A stretch of 40,370 nucleotides of DNA from Desulfobulbaceae bacterium (GCA_011389815.1 JAABTP010000023.1:1-40370), one strand, 5' to 3'; shown: positions 14,969 through 23,097, counted from the stretch's first letter. Notes: generated by a model not told the origin, from the sequence alone. A program made the numbers and translations.

Positions 14969-15241
14969 TTCAATCAAAGCGATTCACACTTCAATCAGGG
15001 CAATTTACGTTTAAATCGGATCAATTTACACTTGAATCGGGCCATTTTAAACTTCAATCAAGGCGATTTAAATTTAAATCAAGCCAATTTAAACTTCAAT
15101 CAGGACGATTCACACTTCAATCAAAGCAATTTACGTTTAAATCGGATCAATTCACACTTCAAACGACCCGATTTAAATGTGAATCAGGGTAATTCAAGTG
15201 TAAATCATCCCGATGTAAACGTAAATCACGACGATTTAAAC
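14969..15241. repeat. 21-bp tandem repeat array, 13 units
   Basis: Thirteen units of exactly 21 bases run without spacers from TTCAATCAAAGCGATTCACAC at 14969, with a partial unit after 15241. The consensus is TTCAATCRRGRCRATTTAMAC. Units 1-3 and 7-9 are nearly identical, showing a six-unit (126-bp) higher-order duplication. Because 21 is a multiple of three, plus-strand frames stay open across it. One frame (open 14798-15289, possible ATG 14828) gives a seven-residue repeat such as FNQGDLN, LNQANLN, FNQDDSH, LNRINSH; another (14857-15192) gives QSGQFTL-type repeats. No start has a good ribosome binding site, so coding is unproven. Confidence 0.95.
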
Positions 15242-15483
15242 GTACATTTACCAGGAAAAAATCAAAAGAAATCAAATCAATACACATAAACGGTCTCTCT
15301 GCGGGCTTTTTGCAGGCTACGAATGGTTCAGTCTGGATCGTGTTGGACGGGCGGGGATGTAGGAGAAAGAGAAAATAATTGTGTAATGAGCGTCCTCTCA
15401 CAACGTTGAAAATGTACTCACCTTGGTATCACACCCCAAGATCAAACCCCGTAGCCATGAGGGTTTTAGGGGGAGGAGGTAAG

Positions 15484-15891
15484 CTATGCCGTTACGTCAT
15501 GAAGAGTTACAGGAATTACTGCTTGAAAATTCCCAAAATCTTTATCTGTGGTCAAAATTGGCATTTTGTTACGGGTTGAAATTGCACAGATAAGGAAATC
15601 AGTATTTGATCCCTGAATGCCACTTGCGCGTGCTGTATTGAAGTATTCAGATGCTAACTCGTAATCCTCTGTTTCAAGTTTTAGGTCTTTAAAGGCCCTT
15701 AAATGCTCCCTGAGAGAATTAAAGTGGTTTTCATGTTTAATCCCATTGAGAAGCTCTTGACGAACAGGCCCTATAAGCTGCACACGCGATTGCTTTATAA
15801 GCTCTTTCAGCTCGTTAACATACAGATTATCCTCAGGAATATTTCTTCTTAAAGCCAGCGACCATACGCTTGTATCTACTATGACTTTCAT
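15484..15891 (-). CDS. vapC: VapC-type PIN domain toxin
   Basis: PIN-domain VapC toxins are magnesium-dependent RNases that cleave tRNA or rRNA and are held inactive by VapB. The 135-residue protein has the acidic active-site residues in the expected places: Asp6 (VDTSVW), Glu46 (VRQELLNG), Asp98 (SNTDFLICA) and Asp116 (TTDKDFG). Its ATG overlaps the vapB stop by four bases, as is usual for this module, so translation is coupled. The last 36 bases are duplicated as a relic at 14488-14523. Confidence 0.93.
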   Translation of the reverse strand: MKVIVDTSVWSLALRRNIPEDNLYVNELKELIKQSRVQLIGPVRQELLNGIKHENHFNSLREHLRAFKDLKLETEDYELASEYFNTARASGIQGSNTDFLICAISTRNKMPILTTDKDFGNFQAVIPVTLHDVTA

Positions 15892-16088
15892 TTTTCGAGT
15901 CTCTGCTTTTTGTAGTCATAGTCTTGCTCGTACTCTATTGTATTAAAGATATTTATAATCTTCATTTGTTTTCTTCTGTGAATATACTCTTGCAAAGCTT
16001 CTATTACAGCCCCTTTTTTGGTGCGGTGTTTGCCAAGATTTTTTGCCTCTTCAATAAGCCAATCGTCTATAGCGAGATTTGTAGCCAT
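15888..16088 (-). CDS. vapB: VapB-type antitoxin
   Basis: The 66-residue protein matches the VapB family that pairs with this PIN toxin class: MATNLAIDDWLIEEAKNLG at the N-terminus, TKKGAVIEALQEYIHRRKQ forming the DNA-binding ribbon-helix-helix part, and a C-terminal tail ending EYEQDYDYKKQRLEK that is expected to cover the toxin. GGAGGTTTAC lies upstream of the ATG. VapB normally represses its own operon with VapC. It overlaps vapC by four bases. Confidence 0.93.
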   Translation of the reverse strand: MATNLAIDDWLIEEAKNLGKHRTKKGAVIEALQEYIHRRKQMKIINIFNTIEYEQDYDYKKQRLEK

Positions 16089-16168
16089 GTGTAAACCTCC
16101 AAATAAAAGTTACACATAATATAGTTCTTTTTTTGTGTGAAGTAAAGGGAGTGGTTGTGATTTCCCTT

Positions 16169-17974
16169 TTAGCCAGGCAGTTTCAGGGTAAAGGTTGATC
16201 CTTTGCCGAATTGACTCTCCACCTCAACCGTCCCCCCGTGGCTCTGGGCAATATGTTTCACTATAGCCAGGCCCAGCCCGGTTCCACCGCTTTCCCTGCT
16301 CCGGGCCTTATCACAACGATAAAAGCGTTCAAAGATCCGATCCAGATGCTCTCGCTGGATACCACAGCCTGTATCTTGCACTGTAATTTCAACCCATTTT
16401 TTCTTGCTATTCTCTTGGCGGGATTGTGCCCGGATCCCCACAAAAGCATCTGAGGAGCTATAGGTGATGGCATTACTGAGCAGGTTGACCATTGCTTCTT
16501 CCAGCAGGGCTGGGTTATGCAGGGCCTTGAGTTCGCTGGGACAATGGAGTTCAAGCCGGATATTTTTTTCAAGGGCCTTGAGTTCACAGGTCTGCAAGGC
16601 TGCACGAAGCACAGGACAGAGTTTTTCCCGAGTCAGATCAAGAGTGGTCTCCTGATTATCTGTCGTCGCTTCAATGCGGGAAAGGCTGAGCAGGTCGTCA
16701 ATAATAGCATCAAGCCGACCCGCTTGCCGCAGGACAATCCGGAGAAAGGTCGTGCCGTCCTCATGGGCATCTATCCCGCCATCAAGCAGGGTTTCCACAT
16801 ACCCTTTGATTACTGTGATGGGCGTTTTCAGCTCATGGGAGACATTGGCGACAAAATCGCGACGAACGTTTTCCAGGCGATGAATACGGGTAACATCATC
16901 CATCACCATGAGAGCACCAATGGGTTGCCGGGCATTATCCTGTAAGGGAACGACCCGAACCTCCAGAGTGGTTCGCTGCTGACCATCAAAGATCTCTATC
17001 TTGTCTTCGGTGCAAACATTGCCCCGCAGGGTGTGGCGAATCATTTCCATGAGAGCAGTGTTGCGCACCACTCCCTGCACCAGTGTTTCTTTGCCGATCT
17101 GAGGATCAATACGGAACAGGCGACCAGCAGCCCGGTTCAGGCGGATCACACATTCTTCAGCATCCACAGCCAGCACTGCTTCGGTCATGGAGGAGAAGAC
17201 CGCTTCCAGCTCATTATGCTGGCGACTGGTGAAGATGATCCGTTCTATGAGCTGCTCTGCCATCTGATTAAGCGAGTTGATCAGGCTGATCATTTCCAGA
17301 GAAAGCCCGTGCTCATGCAGGGTAACAAGTCGGTTTTTTTCGCCGGAAGAAAGTTGCTCTGCTCCTTGCTTGATTTGTTCCAGAGGGCGGCTGATACGCA
17401 GGGCCAGAGTGCGGGAAAATATTGCTGCCAGCAGAATGGTCGTCAGGGAGGCGAGAAATACTCGATTACGGATGGTGTGGAGAACTGTATTCAGAGCAGT
17501 GGCTGGAACAGATAAGCGGAGTGCGCCCGGTGTATTGGCAGGGCTGAGTTGTAGCGGGATGGCTACGTAAAACATATCCTGCTGGAGTGTTTTGGAAAAT
17601 CGTAGTGAGGAACCAGTCTGCCCGCTAAAGGCCGAGGTTATTTCCGACCGCCTTCCATGTTTTTCCATACGTTGCGGATCTTCATTAGAGTCGGCCAGTA
17701 CAACTCCGTCCGGGGCAATAACTGTGATGCGGGTTTGGGCCCGTCGTCCGGTCCGGCGGCAGAAATTCTGCAGCGCGTCCTGGGACTCCATAATAAGATC
17801 CAGGATTTTCTGTTCCAGCAGCAGGGCCCTGGCTTCGATATCCAACACCATCTGGTCATAATAAAACGTTTTAAAGGTGGTGGTGGCAAACCAGCTGATT
17901 GCAAAGACGGTGCATAGGATAATCAGGAGGTTGACAGGAAATATCTGCCAAAAAAGGGGACGTCGTCGAGTCAT
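16169..17974 (-). CDS. phoR: Phosphate-regulon sensor histidine kinase PhoR
   Basis: PhoR is a membrane kinase that phosphorylates PhoB when phosphate is scarce. The 601 residues show TM1 at about 8-30, a periplasmic sensor region (about 31-170), TM2 at 171-191, a HAMP linker at about 192-245, a PAS domain at about 250-365, the HisKA H-box FVANVSHELKTP with phospho-acceptor His380, and a HATPase domain ending in GGTGLGLAIVKH. The long periplasmic region is the larger PhoR type rather than the short E. coli form. It starts one base after the phoB stop, so the two are co-transcribed. Assignment to phosphate rests on this layout and on phoU and pstC nearby. Confidence 0.92.
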   Translation of the reverse strand: MTRRRPLFWQIFPVNLLIILCTVFAISWFATTTFKTFYYDQMVLDIEARALLLEQKILDLIMESQDALQNFCRRTGRRAQTRITVIAPDGVVLADSNEDPQRMEKHGRRSEITSAFSGQTGSSLRFSKTLQQDMFYVAIPLQLSPANTPGALRLSVPATALNTVLHTIRNRVFLASLTTILLAAIFSRTLALRISRPLEQIKQGAEQLSSGEKNRLVTLHEHGLSLEMISLINSLNQMAEQLIERIIFTSRQHNELEAVFSSMTEAVLAVDAEECVIRLNRAAGRLFRIDPQIGKETLVQGVVRNTALMEMIRHTLRGNVCTEDKIEIFDGQQRTTLEVRVVPLQDNARQPIGALMVMDDVTRIHRLENVRRDFVANVSHELKTPITVIKGYVETLLDGGIDAHEDGTTFLRIVLRQAGRLDAIIDDLLSLSRIEATTDNQETTLDLTREKLCPVLRAALQTCELKALEKNIRLELHCPSELKALHNPALLEEAMVNLLSNAITYSSSDAFVGIRAQSRQENSKKKWVEITVQDTGCGIQREHLDRIFERFYRCDKARSRESGGTGLGLAIVKHIAQSHGGTVEVESQFGKGSTFTLKLPG

Positions 17975-17975
17975 G

Positions 17976-18671
17976 CTATTCCTTGATCCGGTACCCGATA
18001 CCTCGGACAGTCTCTATGTTTTTTCCGGTTGTCCCGAGTTTTTTGCGGAGACCAAAAATCTGCACATCCACTGCCCTGGGAGTGACGGAATAATCATACC
18101 CCCTGACCTGATCAATAATCTGTTGCCGGCTAAAGACCCAGCCTGGTCGGCGAGCCAGCTGGAGAAGAATAGTGAATTCAGTGGTGGTCAGCTGAACAGG
18201 GTTGCCTTTTACCAGGACTTCATGTCTTCTTGGAGTGATGCAGAGGTCATGAATGGCGATGACCTCTTCTGCCTCAGTATCAGTTGTTGTTTTATCTGCC
18301 TCTCTGCGCAGCACGGCCTCAATCCTGGCCATTAACACCTTGGGGCTGAAGGGTTTTGTCACGTAATCATCAGCACCGCCGCTTAAACCTGCCACGATAT
18401 CATCTTCTTCACCCAGGGCAGTGAGCATGATAACCGGAACGTGCTGGTTCTCACTGTCTTCCCTGATGCTTGTACAGACCTCCATACCGTTTTTTCCCGG
18501 CAGCATCAGATCCAGAATAACAGCAGAAAATTTTTCTTCTGCCAGAAGTTGTAACCCCTGTTCTCCACTGTCTGCACAGCTCACATTATATCCAGCTCTG
18601 ATCAGGTGATAGCTCACCAATTGCTGGATATCCATGTCATCTTCCACCACTAATATATTTGCTTTACTCAC
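17976..18671 (-). CDS. phoB: Phosphate-regulon response regulator PhoB
   Basis: PhoB is an OmpR-class DNA-binding regulator that switches on phosphate uptake genes. The 231 residues contain a receiver domain with acidic pocket Asp11/Asp12, phospho-acceptor Asp54 (VILDLMLPG) and the conserved Lys in VTKPFSP, followed by a C-terminal winged helix with TTTEFTILLQLARRPGWVFS and RAVDVQIFGLRKKLG. It is directly upstream of phoR on the minus strand. Three 11-bp-spaced GTTA boxes lie about 80-106 bases upstream of its start and may give autoregulation. Confidence 0.95.
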   Translation of the reverse strand: MSKANILVVEDDMDIQQLVSYHLIRAGYNVSCADSGEQGLQLLAEEKFSAVILDLMLPGKNGMEVCTSIREDSENQHVPVIMLTALGEEDDIVAGLSGGADDYVTKPFSPKVLMARIEAVLRREADKTTTDTEAEEVIAIHDLCITPRRHEVLVKGNPVQLTTTEFTILLQLARRPGWVFSRQQIIDQVRGYDYSVTPRAVDVQIFGLRKKLGTTGKNIETVRGIGYRIKE

Positions 18672-18751
18672 AGGTATCCTCTCTCTGTTATCAATTCATA
18701 GAGATATAAGTACGCAGTTCATGCGATCCTTGCAAACAAAAAACAGGTGGC

Positions 18752-18777
18752 TAACGGAATCTTAACAGGAGACTAAC
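18752..18777 (-). promoter_or_regulatory. Putative Pho box array upstream of phoB
   Basis: TAAC occurs at 18752, 18763 and 18774, exactly 11 bases apart. On the minus strand this reads GTTAGTCTCCTGTTAAGATT then CCGTTAGC. Direct repeats of this kind with 11-base period are the hallmark of PhoB/PhoP binding sites. The site lies between phoB and the small plus-strand gene at 18943 and could affect either. Confidence 0.6.
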
Positions 18778-18942
18778 TGAGTTGTAAAATTGGTGGAGTG
18801 TAAAGATGCGCCATAATGCCAGTAAACCGACCTTGGCTTATTACAAAAAAGAACAAAAAAATAACCAATGTTGAATACAAGTATAACACAGCACTCTTAC
18901 GCTTCAGGATAACCCTTGAATCCTCAGGAAAGGAGTGTTGTG

Positions 18943-19140
18943 GTGATTACCTATATTTTTGTATTGCTTAGTCTTGTTCTGCTCATCGGCGTGACAGTCT
19001 TTTTTTTCAGATCTCTCAAGTATAAAGAGGTTCCGGCCAATGTCCGGCTTATCATTAATGCCTGGAATTCTGTCCGGGATGACCGGACAAAGGCAGACAT
19101 TAATGAGTGCAGTCGTGCCGATACAGGCAATCAGGATTGA
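18943..19140 (+). CDS. Small single-pass membrane protein
   Basis: The GTG at 18943 follows AAAGGAG by seven bases and gives a 65-residue protein. Residues 2-24 form a strong membrane segment (ITYIFVLLSLVLLIGVTVFF), followed by FRSLKYKEVPANVRLIINAW and a polar tail. I do not recognise a family. It sits between the Pho box array and phoU, so a role in the phosphate response is possible but unproven. Its last 10 bases overlap the convergent gene at 19131-19322. A longer frame back to TTG 18916 is open but less likely. Confidence 0.5.
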   Translation: MITYIFVLLSLVLLIGVTVFFFRSLKYKEVPANVRLIINAWNSVRDDRTKADINECSRADTGNQD

Positions 19141-19322
19141 ATTGCGACCTCCCGAAGATGGGCGATCCAACATTGCCAGGGCCGTGTATCTTCACTGCAT
19201 GTCCAAGGGCAGCCGGAAAAATTTTCTTCCCGAATGGGACAGAGTCCGTACTTGAGAGTGCAGATCATCTTTGCGGCCTTTTCCAGAGCAGGTTCCGCTC
19301 TTTGTTCATGAGGTTTTTGCAT
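19131..19322 (-). CDS. Small Cys/Trp-rich protein
   Basis: The ATG at 19322 has an excellent ribosome binding site, AAGGAGGAGC. The 63-residue product has four to five Cys and three Trp in its second half: CTLKYGLCP, then CPWTCSEDTRPWQCW. Such a pattern suggests a small metal-binding or disulfide-bonded protein. There is no signal peptide. I do not recognise it. It is convergent with the membrane ORF at 18943-19140 and overlaps it by 10 bases. Confidence 0.55.
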   Translation of the reverse strand: MQKPHEQRAEPALEKAAKMICTLKYGLCPIREENFSGCPWTCSEDTRPWQCWIAHLREVAIQS

Positions 19323-19420
19323 AGTGCTCCTCCTTTATCTTCAAGGTTCACAGTCTGTCCCCAAATTTCACAGTGACAGCTGAACATTTTGATTAATAAT
19401 AGAGTCAAGGTATTATGCCG

Positions 19421-19438
19421 CTGTTACCATGCTGTTAA
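19421..19438 (+). promoter_or_regulatory. Putative Pho box, CTGTTA direct repeat
   Basis: CTGTTAC (19421-19427) and CTGTTAA (19432-19438) are direct repeats 11 bases apart, with the spacing and near-consensus sequence of a Pho box (CTGTCAT, four bases, CTGTCA). It lies about 170 bases upstream of phoU, in the same orientation. Confidence 0.5.
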
Positions 19439-19475
19439 AAAACGATTAACCTGAATGTTTCAGAATAAACTTTGC

Positions 19476-19501
19476 TAACCCAATTTTAACAATATGCTAA
19501 T
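19476..19501 (+). promoter_or_regulatory. Second 11-bp-periodic box upstream of phoU
   Basis: TAAC at 19476 and 19487 and TAAT at 19498 repeat with an exact 11-base period (CTAACCCAATTTTAACAATA then TGCTAAT). It mirrors the array upstream of phoB and lies about 110 bases before the phoU start. Confidence 0.5.
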
Positions 19502-19608
19502 AGAGCTGTAATCGGCAATCAGTAGTATCACCCAAAATTTGCAGAAAAGAAGAAAGACAGAACATACCTATAGAGCTGGCCTATACAGCAGGATTTTGGA
19601 GAAACACA

Positions 19609-20277
19609 GTGCCTCATAAAAAAATGATCAACCGCACGCTGCATCGGGAAATAGATTTACTGAAAAAGATGTTTATTGATCTCGGAGCGTTGGTAGAAGA
19701 TCGCCTGAGCAAGGTCTGCATTATGATTGAGACTTGGGATAAAGACTTGGCCCAAGAGATTATTCGTACGGATAATGAGATTGACCAAATGGAGGTGCAG
19801 ATTGAAGAGGACTGCCTCAAGGTGCTGGCTCTCCATCAACCGGTTGCCAGTGATCTCCGCCTTATCGTTGCTATTATCAAAATTAATAGTGAGCTGGAAC
19901 GAGTTGGTGATATGGCAGTCAGTATTGCCCGGCGGGTCCAGGTTATTCAGAAAAAGGGAAAAGGATCTTTTACAGTGGACTACACCCCAATGGCCAACAA
20001 GGTTTTGGGGATGATGAAGATGAGTCTGGATGCTTTGGTCAGGGAAAACGCAAATTCTACCCGCCAAATATTTATTGAAGATGAGGAAATTGATATCCTG
20101 CGCAATCAGGCCTATAAAGCAGTGGTTAATGAGCTTGATGCAGATACCGGTCATGCTGCTGCTCTTATGAATATGTATTTATTGTCCATTCATTTGGAAC
20201 GTATCGGTGACAGGGCCTGTAATATTGCCGAAGAGGTGATTTATCTTGTTGAAGGCGATATTGTCAGAAATGAATAA
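19609..20277 (+). CDS. phoU: Phosphate signalling protein PhoU
   Basis: PhoU links the Pst transporter to PhoR and keeps the regulon off when phosphate is sufficient. The 222-residue protein has two three-helix repeats with the metal-binding patterns expected: ELERVGDMAVSIARR in the first half and HLERIGDRACNIAEE in the second. The GTG at 19609 follows TTGGAG by eight bases and fits the family N-terminus (NRTLHREIDLLKKMF). It precedes pstC by 77 bases on the same strand. Confidence 0.95.
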   Translation: MPHKKMINRTLHREIDLLKKMFIDLGALVEDRLSKVCIMIETWDKDLAQEIIRTDNEIDQMEVQIEEDCLKVLALHQPVASDLRLIVAIIKINSELERVGDMAVSIARRVQVIQKKGKGSFTVDYTPMANKVLGMMKMSLDALVRENANSTRQIFIEDEEIDILRNQAYKAVVNELDADTGHAAALMNMYLLSIHLERIGDRACNIAEEVIYLVEGDIVRNE

Positions 20278-20354
20278 GAGCAGGCTGGAGTATTTTTTTT
20301 TCAGCCGTATAAGGATTTCGCCACAGACACTCAACCCTTCATCAAAAAAACGAT

Positions 20355-21746
20355 ATGTTATTTTTTTATATTCCAGCATTATTGCTGATCTTGAGTTCAC
20401 TTGCCTATTGGCAGGGGCGGGCAAAAGCCTTTGCTTTGAGTACGCAAAAAAGGGAAGGAAGTACTAGGCTCCACTCCAGGCCGACCTATTATGGACTCTT
20501 AGCTGCTTTTTGGTGTGGTATTCCAGGACTGCTGCTCTACCTGTCCTGGCTGGCAGCGTCTGATTGGATGTTGACCCGCTTTGTCTTGCAGAGCCTTCCA
20601 GAAGGGATGCAGAATCTCTCGCCAGATGAGTTAAACCTGCTCCTCAATGACCTGCATAATCTTATTTCAGGTCATCAGGCTGCTGGTAATATTGATCCGG
20701 CAATGCAGGCAGCAGCTGATTTTTATCTCCGCTTGCAGTCCATCAGCTCCATCGCCCTTGCTGTGGTTATTCTGGTGACGTCCATTATCGCCTTTGTGTT
20801 GATCTATCGCCGAATCCAACCCACCTTACGTGCCCGGAATCATGTGGAGCGCATTATCCGGTATCTGCTCATTGGTTGCTCAACCCTGGCTATCTTCTGC
20901 ACAGTTGGTATTGTTCTTTCTGTCCTTTTTGAGTCCATTCGTTTTTTTCAGCATATTTCTGTGACAGACTTTCTTTTTGGCCTGAAGTGGAGTCCTCAGA
21001 TGGCCATGAGGGCGGATCAGGCAGGGAGTTCCGGAAGTTTTGGGGCAGTACCAGTCATGGCAGGTACCTTTATGATTACCAGCATTGCCATGTTGGTGGC
21101 TGTGCCCATAGGTTTGCTGTCAGCCGTGTATTTATCAGAATATGCCGGGCCTGCCTTTCGGGGTGTTGTCAAACCGCTTCTGGAAATTTTGGCCGGGATC
21201 CCCACTGTTGTCTATGGTTTTTTTGCTGCCCTGGTTGTTGCTCCCTTTCTTCGCCAGGCCGGGACCTTTATCGGGCTTGATGTTTCTTCGGAAAGTGCTC
21301 TGGCTGCCGGATTGGTTATGGGAATCATGATTATTCCCTTTATTTCTTCCCTTTCTGATGATGTGATCAACGCTGTTCCCCAGGCCTTGCGCGATGGATC
21401 CTATGGTTTAGGAGCTACCAAGAATGAGACAGTGATCCAGGTTGTACTGCCTGCTGCCCTGCCGGGTATTGTGGGCGGGGTGCTGTTGGCCGTGTCCCGG
21501 GCCATTGGTGAGACCATGATCGTGGTTATGGCAGCTGGTCTTTCGGCAAATCTTACGGCTAATCCTCTGGAAGCAGTGACCACAGTGACGGTACAGATTG
21601 TGACCCTGTTGGTTGGTGATCAGGAGTTTGATAGCCCGAAGACTATGGCAGCCTTTGCTCTTGGTCTCCTGCTCTTTATCGTGACCTTGATTCTGAACGT
21701 TATTGCCTTACATATTGTTCGGAAATATCGCGAAGAGTATGAATGA
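20355..21746 (+). CDS. pstC: Phosphate ABC transporter permease PstC
   Basis: PstC forms half of the membrane channel of the high-affinity phosphate importer. The 463-residue protein is the long form, with an N-terminal extension containing extra membrane segments (about 1-20, 48-68 and 125-150) before the usual permease core. The core has the ABC permease EAA-type loop around LRDGSYGLGATKNETVIQVVLPAALPGIVGG. No strong Shine-Dalgarno precedes ATG 20355. The gene is followed by a hairpin and then by opposite-strand genes; pstA, pstB and pstS are not in the window. That separation is unusual for a pst locus. Confidence 0.9.
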   Translation: MLFFYIPALLLILSSLAYWQGRAKAFALSTQKREGSTRLHSRPTYYGLLAAFWCGIPGLLLYLSWLAASDWMLTRFVLQSLPEGMQNLSPDELNLLLNDLHNLISGHQAAGNIDPAMQAAADFYLRLQSISSIALAVVILVTSIIAFVLIYRRIQPTLRARNHVERIIRYLLIGCSTLAIFCTVGIVLSVLFESIRFFQHISVTDFLFGLKWSPQMAMRADQAGSSGSFGAVPVMAGTFMITSIAMLVAVPIGLLSAVYLSEYAGPAFRGVVKPLLEILAGIPTVVYGFFAALVVAPFLRQAGTFIGLDVSSESALAAGLVMGIMIIPFISSLSDDVINAVPQALRDGSYGLGATKNETVIQVVLPAALPGIVGGVLLAVSRAIGETMIVVMAAGLSANLTANPLEAVTTVTVQIVTLLVGDQEFDSPKTMAAFALGLLLFIVTLILNVIALHIVRKYREEYE

Positions 21747-21786
21747 GGGAGTATAAGAAGGGATGGCTGGGGTGATACGAAAGGAA

Positions 21787-21811
21787 GAGACAGAACAGCG
21801 AGTTCTGTCTC
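21787..21811 (+). terminator. Hairpin after pstC
   Basis: GAGACAGAAC (21787-21796), loop AGCGA and GTTCTGTCTC (21802-21811) make a perfect 10-bp stem 40 bases after the pstC stop. Only a weak T-containing tail (CCTTCAGATGCCTTTTGG) follows. It closes the phoU-pstC transcript before the convergent NIL ferredoxin gene. Confidence 0.6.
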
Positions 21812-21850
21812 CCTTCAGATGCCTTTTGGTTCAGGATCGCCCCAGACCGG

Positions 21851-22285
21851 TTAAGCCAAGGCTGTTGTATCGCTCATTGGATCAAACGAAATTTCCATGG
21901 AGCGGACCGGGCAAACAGGCACACAAAGACCGCAGGCAGTGCATTTTTCTGGATCAAAAATGACTTCCATTCCAGGCCGCTGAATATATAAGGCTGCAAC
22001 CGGGCAAATGCCAGTACAGGCTCCGCATTGATAGCATTTGTTTTCATCTCGATGAACTTTGCCAGCAAGGCGTTCTGCCTGTACACCAAGCGACTTCAGG
22101 TAGTCAAGGCTATCAGTGACTTTTTCTTTTTGTCCCTTGAGTTCCACCACCATGATACCGTCCCGTTGGGGGCGGATATCTGCTTTCAGGATGTTAAATT
22201 CGACTTCATAACGTTGAATCAGATGATAGATAACGGGCTGGCTTGAGGTCTCTTTGGGATAACGGAGAAAATATATTTTGGTCAT
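21851..22285 (-). CDS. NIL-domain 2[4Fe-4S] ferredoxin
   Basis: The 144-residue protein has an N-terminal NIL domain (about 1-75, an ACT-like ligand-binding fold) and two C-terminal cluster motifs, CYQCGACTGICP near residue 84 and CTACGLCVPVCP near 114. In methanogens and several Desulfobacterota, NIL ferredoxins of this kind work with a DUF39/COG1900 protein in making homocysteine from aspartate semialdehyde and sulfide. No such partner is in this window, so that role is an inference from family knowledge. It starts at ATG 22285 and faces the pstC 3' end. Confidence 0.88.
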   Translation of the reverse strand: MTKIYFLRYPKETSSQPVIYHLIQRYEVEFNILKADIRPQRDGIMVVELKGQKEKVTDSLDYLKSLGVQAERLAGKVHRDENKCYQCGACTGICPVAALYIQRPGMEVIFDPEKCTACGLCVPVCPVRSMEISFDPMSDTTALA

Positions 22286-22341
22286 TGTACCGTAGCATGT
22301 TGAAGGTTCAGGAGTTTTTACTGTACTCCAGATAGGTTAAA

Positions 22342-22926
22342 TCAGCTTTTCAACAGACCTAAGAGTTCTTGTAAGAGCTTTTCTGGCTCCGCCTCAGTAT
22401 CAATATATGTGATCTGCTGAGGAGTGAGTTCATCAGGCTGCTCAAATTTTTCCCGTTGCTGGACAAAGATTTCCCACCGTCCGTCTGAAACAGCAGTGGG
22501 ATCCTGGCCCCGCAGAGTAAGACGACGCTGGGTTTCCTTTTCAGAACAGGAGCAAAGAAAGAAGCGTATCTTGGCTTGAAGGGAAGCAGCCCACTCACTG
22601 ACCTTATGCCGCTCCGTTTTCGTACTGTAGGAACCGTCTAGAACAACACCTAGCGCCCCCTTACTAAGATCCTGAGCTGCTCTGTTTAACATGGTTTGAT
22701 AGGTTTTTTTCGTGAACTCAGGAGTGTATATCCCCTGCCCCATGCCATCAGATCGGCGTTCATTGCCAGCTATCCCTGCCAGTTCTTTGCGGACTCTGTC
22801 CGTATTATAATAGGGAAGGTTTTGCTTTTCGGCAAAGAGTTCAGCCAGGGTTGATTTTCCCGAGGCAATCAGACCAAAAAAGATGTAGAGGGTAGGCTGC
22901 TCTGTTTTTTGTTTATCCGTCATCAC
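22342..22926 (-). CDS. P-loop kinase (AAA/zeta-like), half of a split pair
   Basis: The 194-residue protein has a Walker A motif, GLIASGKST near residue 18-26, then YNTDRVRKELAG, LDGSYSTKTERHKV and CSEKETQRRL, the layout of small nucleotide kinases in the COG0645 group. These domains are often fused behind an aminoglycoside-phosphotransferase-like domain in one protein (COG2187 + COG0645). Here that partner is a separate gene upstream (23158-24177), on the same strand. The substrate is unknown. The start is a tandem ATGATG at 22926; the second ATG is equally possible. Confidence 0.8.
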   Translation of the reverse strand: MMTDKQKTEQPTLYIFFGLIASGKSTLAELFAEKQNLPYYNTDRVRKELAGIAGNERRSDGMGQGIYTPEFTKKTYQTMLNRAAQDLSKGALGVVLDGSYSTKTERHKVSEWAASLQAKIRFFLCSCSEKETQRRLTLRGQDPTAVSDGRWEIFVQQREKFEQPDELTPQQITYIDTEAEPEKLLQELLGLLKS

Positions 22927-23097
22927 GCTAAAGTATTTTTTATTCCTCCCTCCTCAAAGGAAGGGGGAGGGATGCGAGTTATATGAACGTACCGGGTGAA
23001 TCCTGGAGTCGCCCAGCATTCAGCTTGTATGTTTTTGTCCCTTCCCTAATGAATTAAGGAATTTAATAGAAATATTCTATCCATTATTGTGAGTGCC

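Noticed and set aside
18904-19173. 89-residue minus-strand frame opposite the small membrane protein
   Set aside because: It lacks a ribosome binding site and membrane or domain features; the plus-strand frame has both a ribosome binding site and a clear hydrophobic segment.
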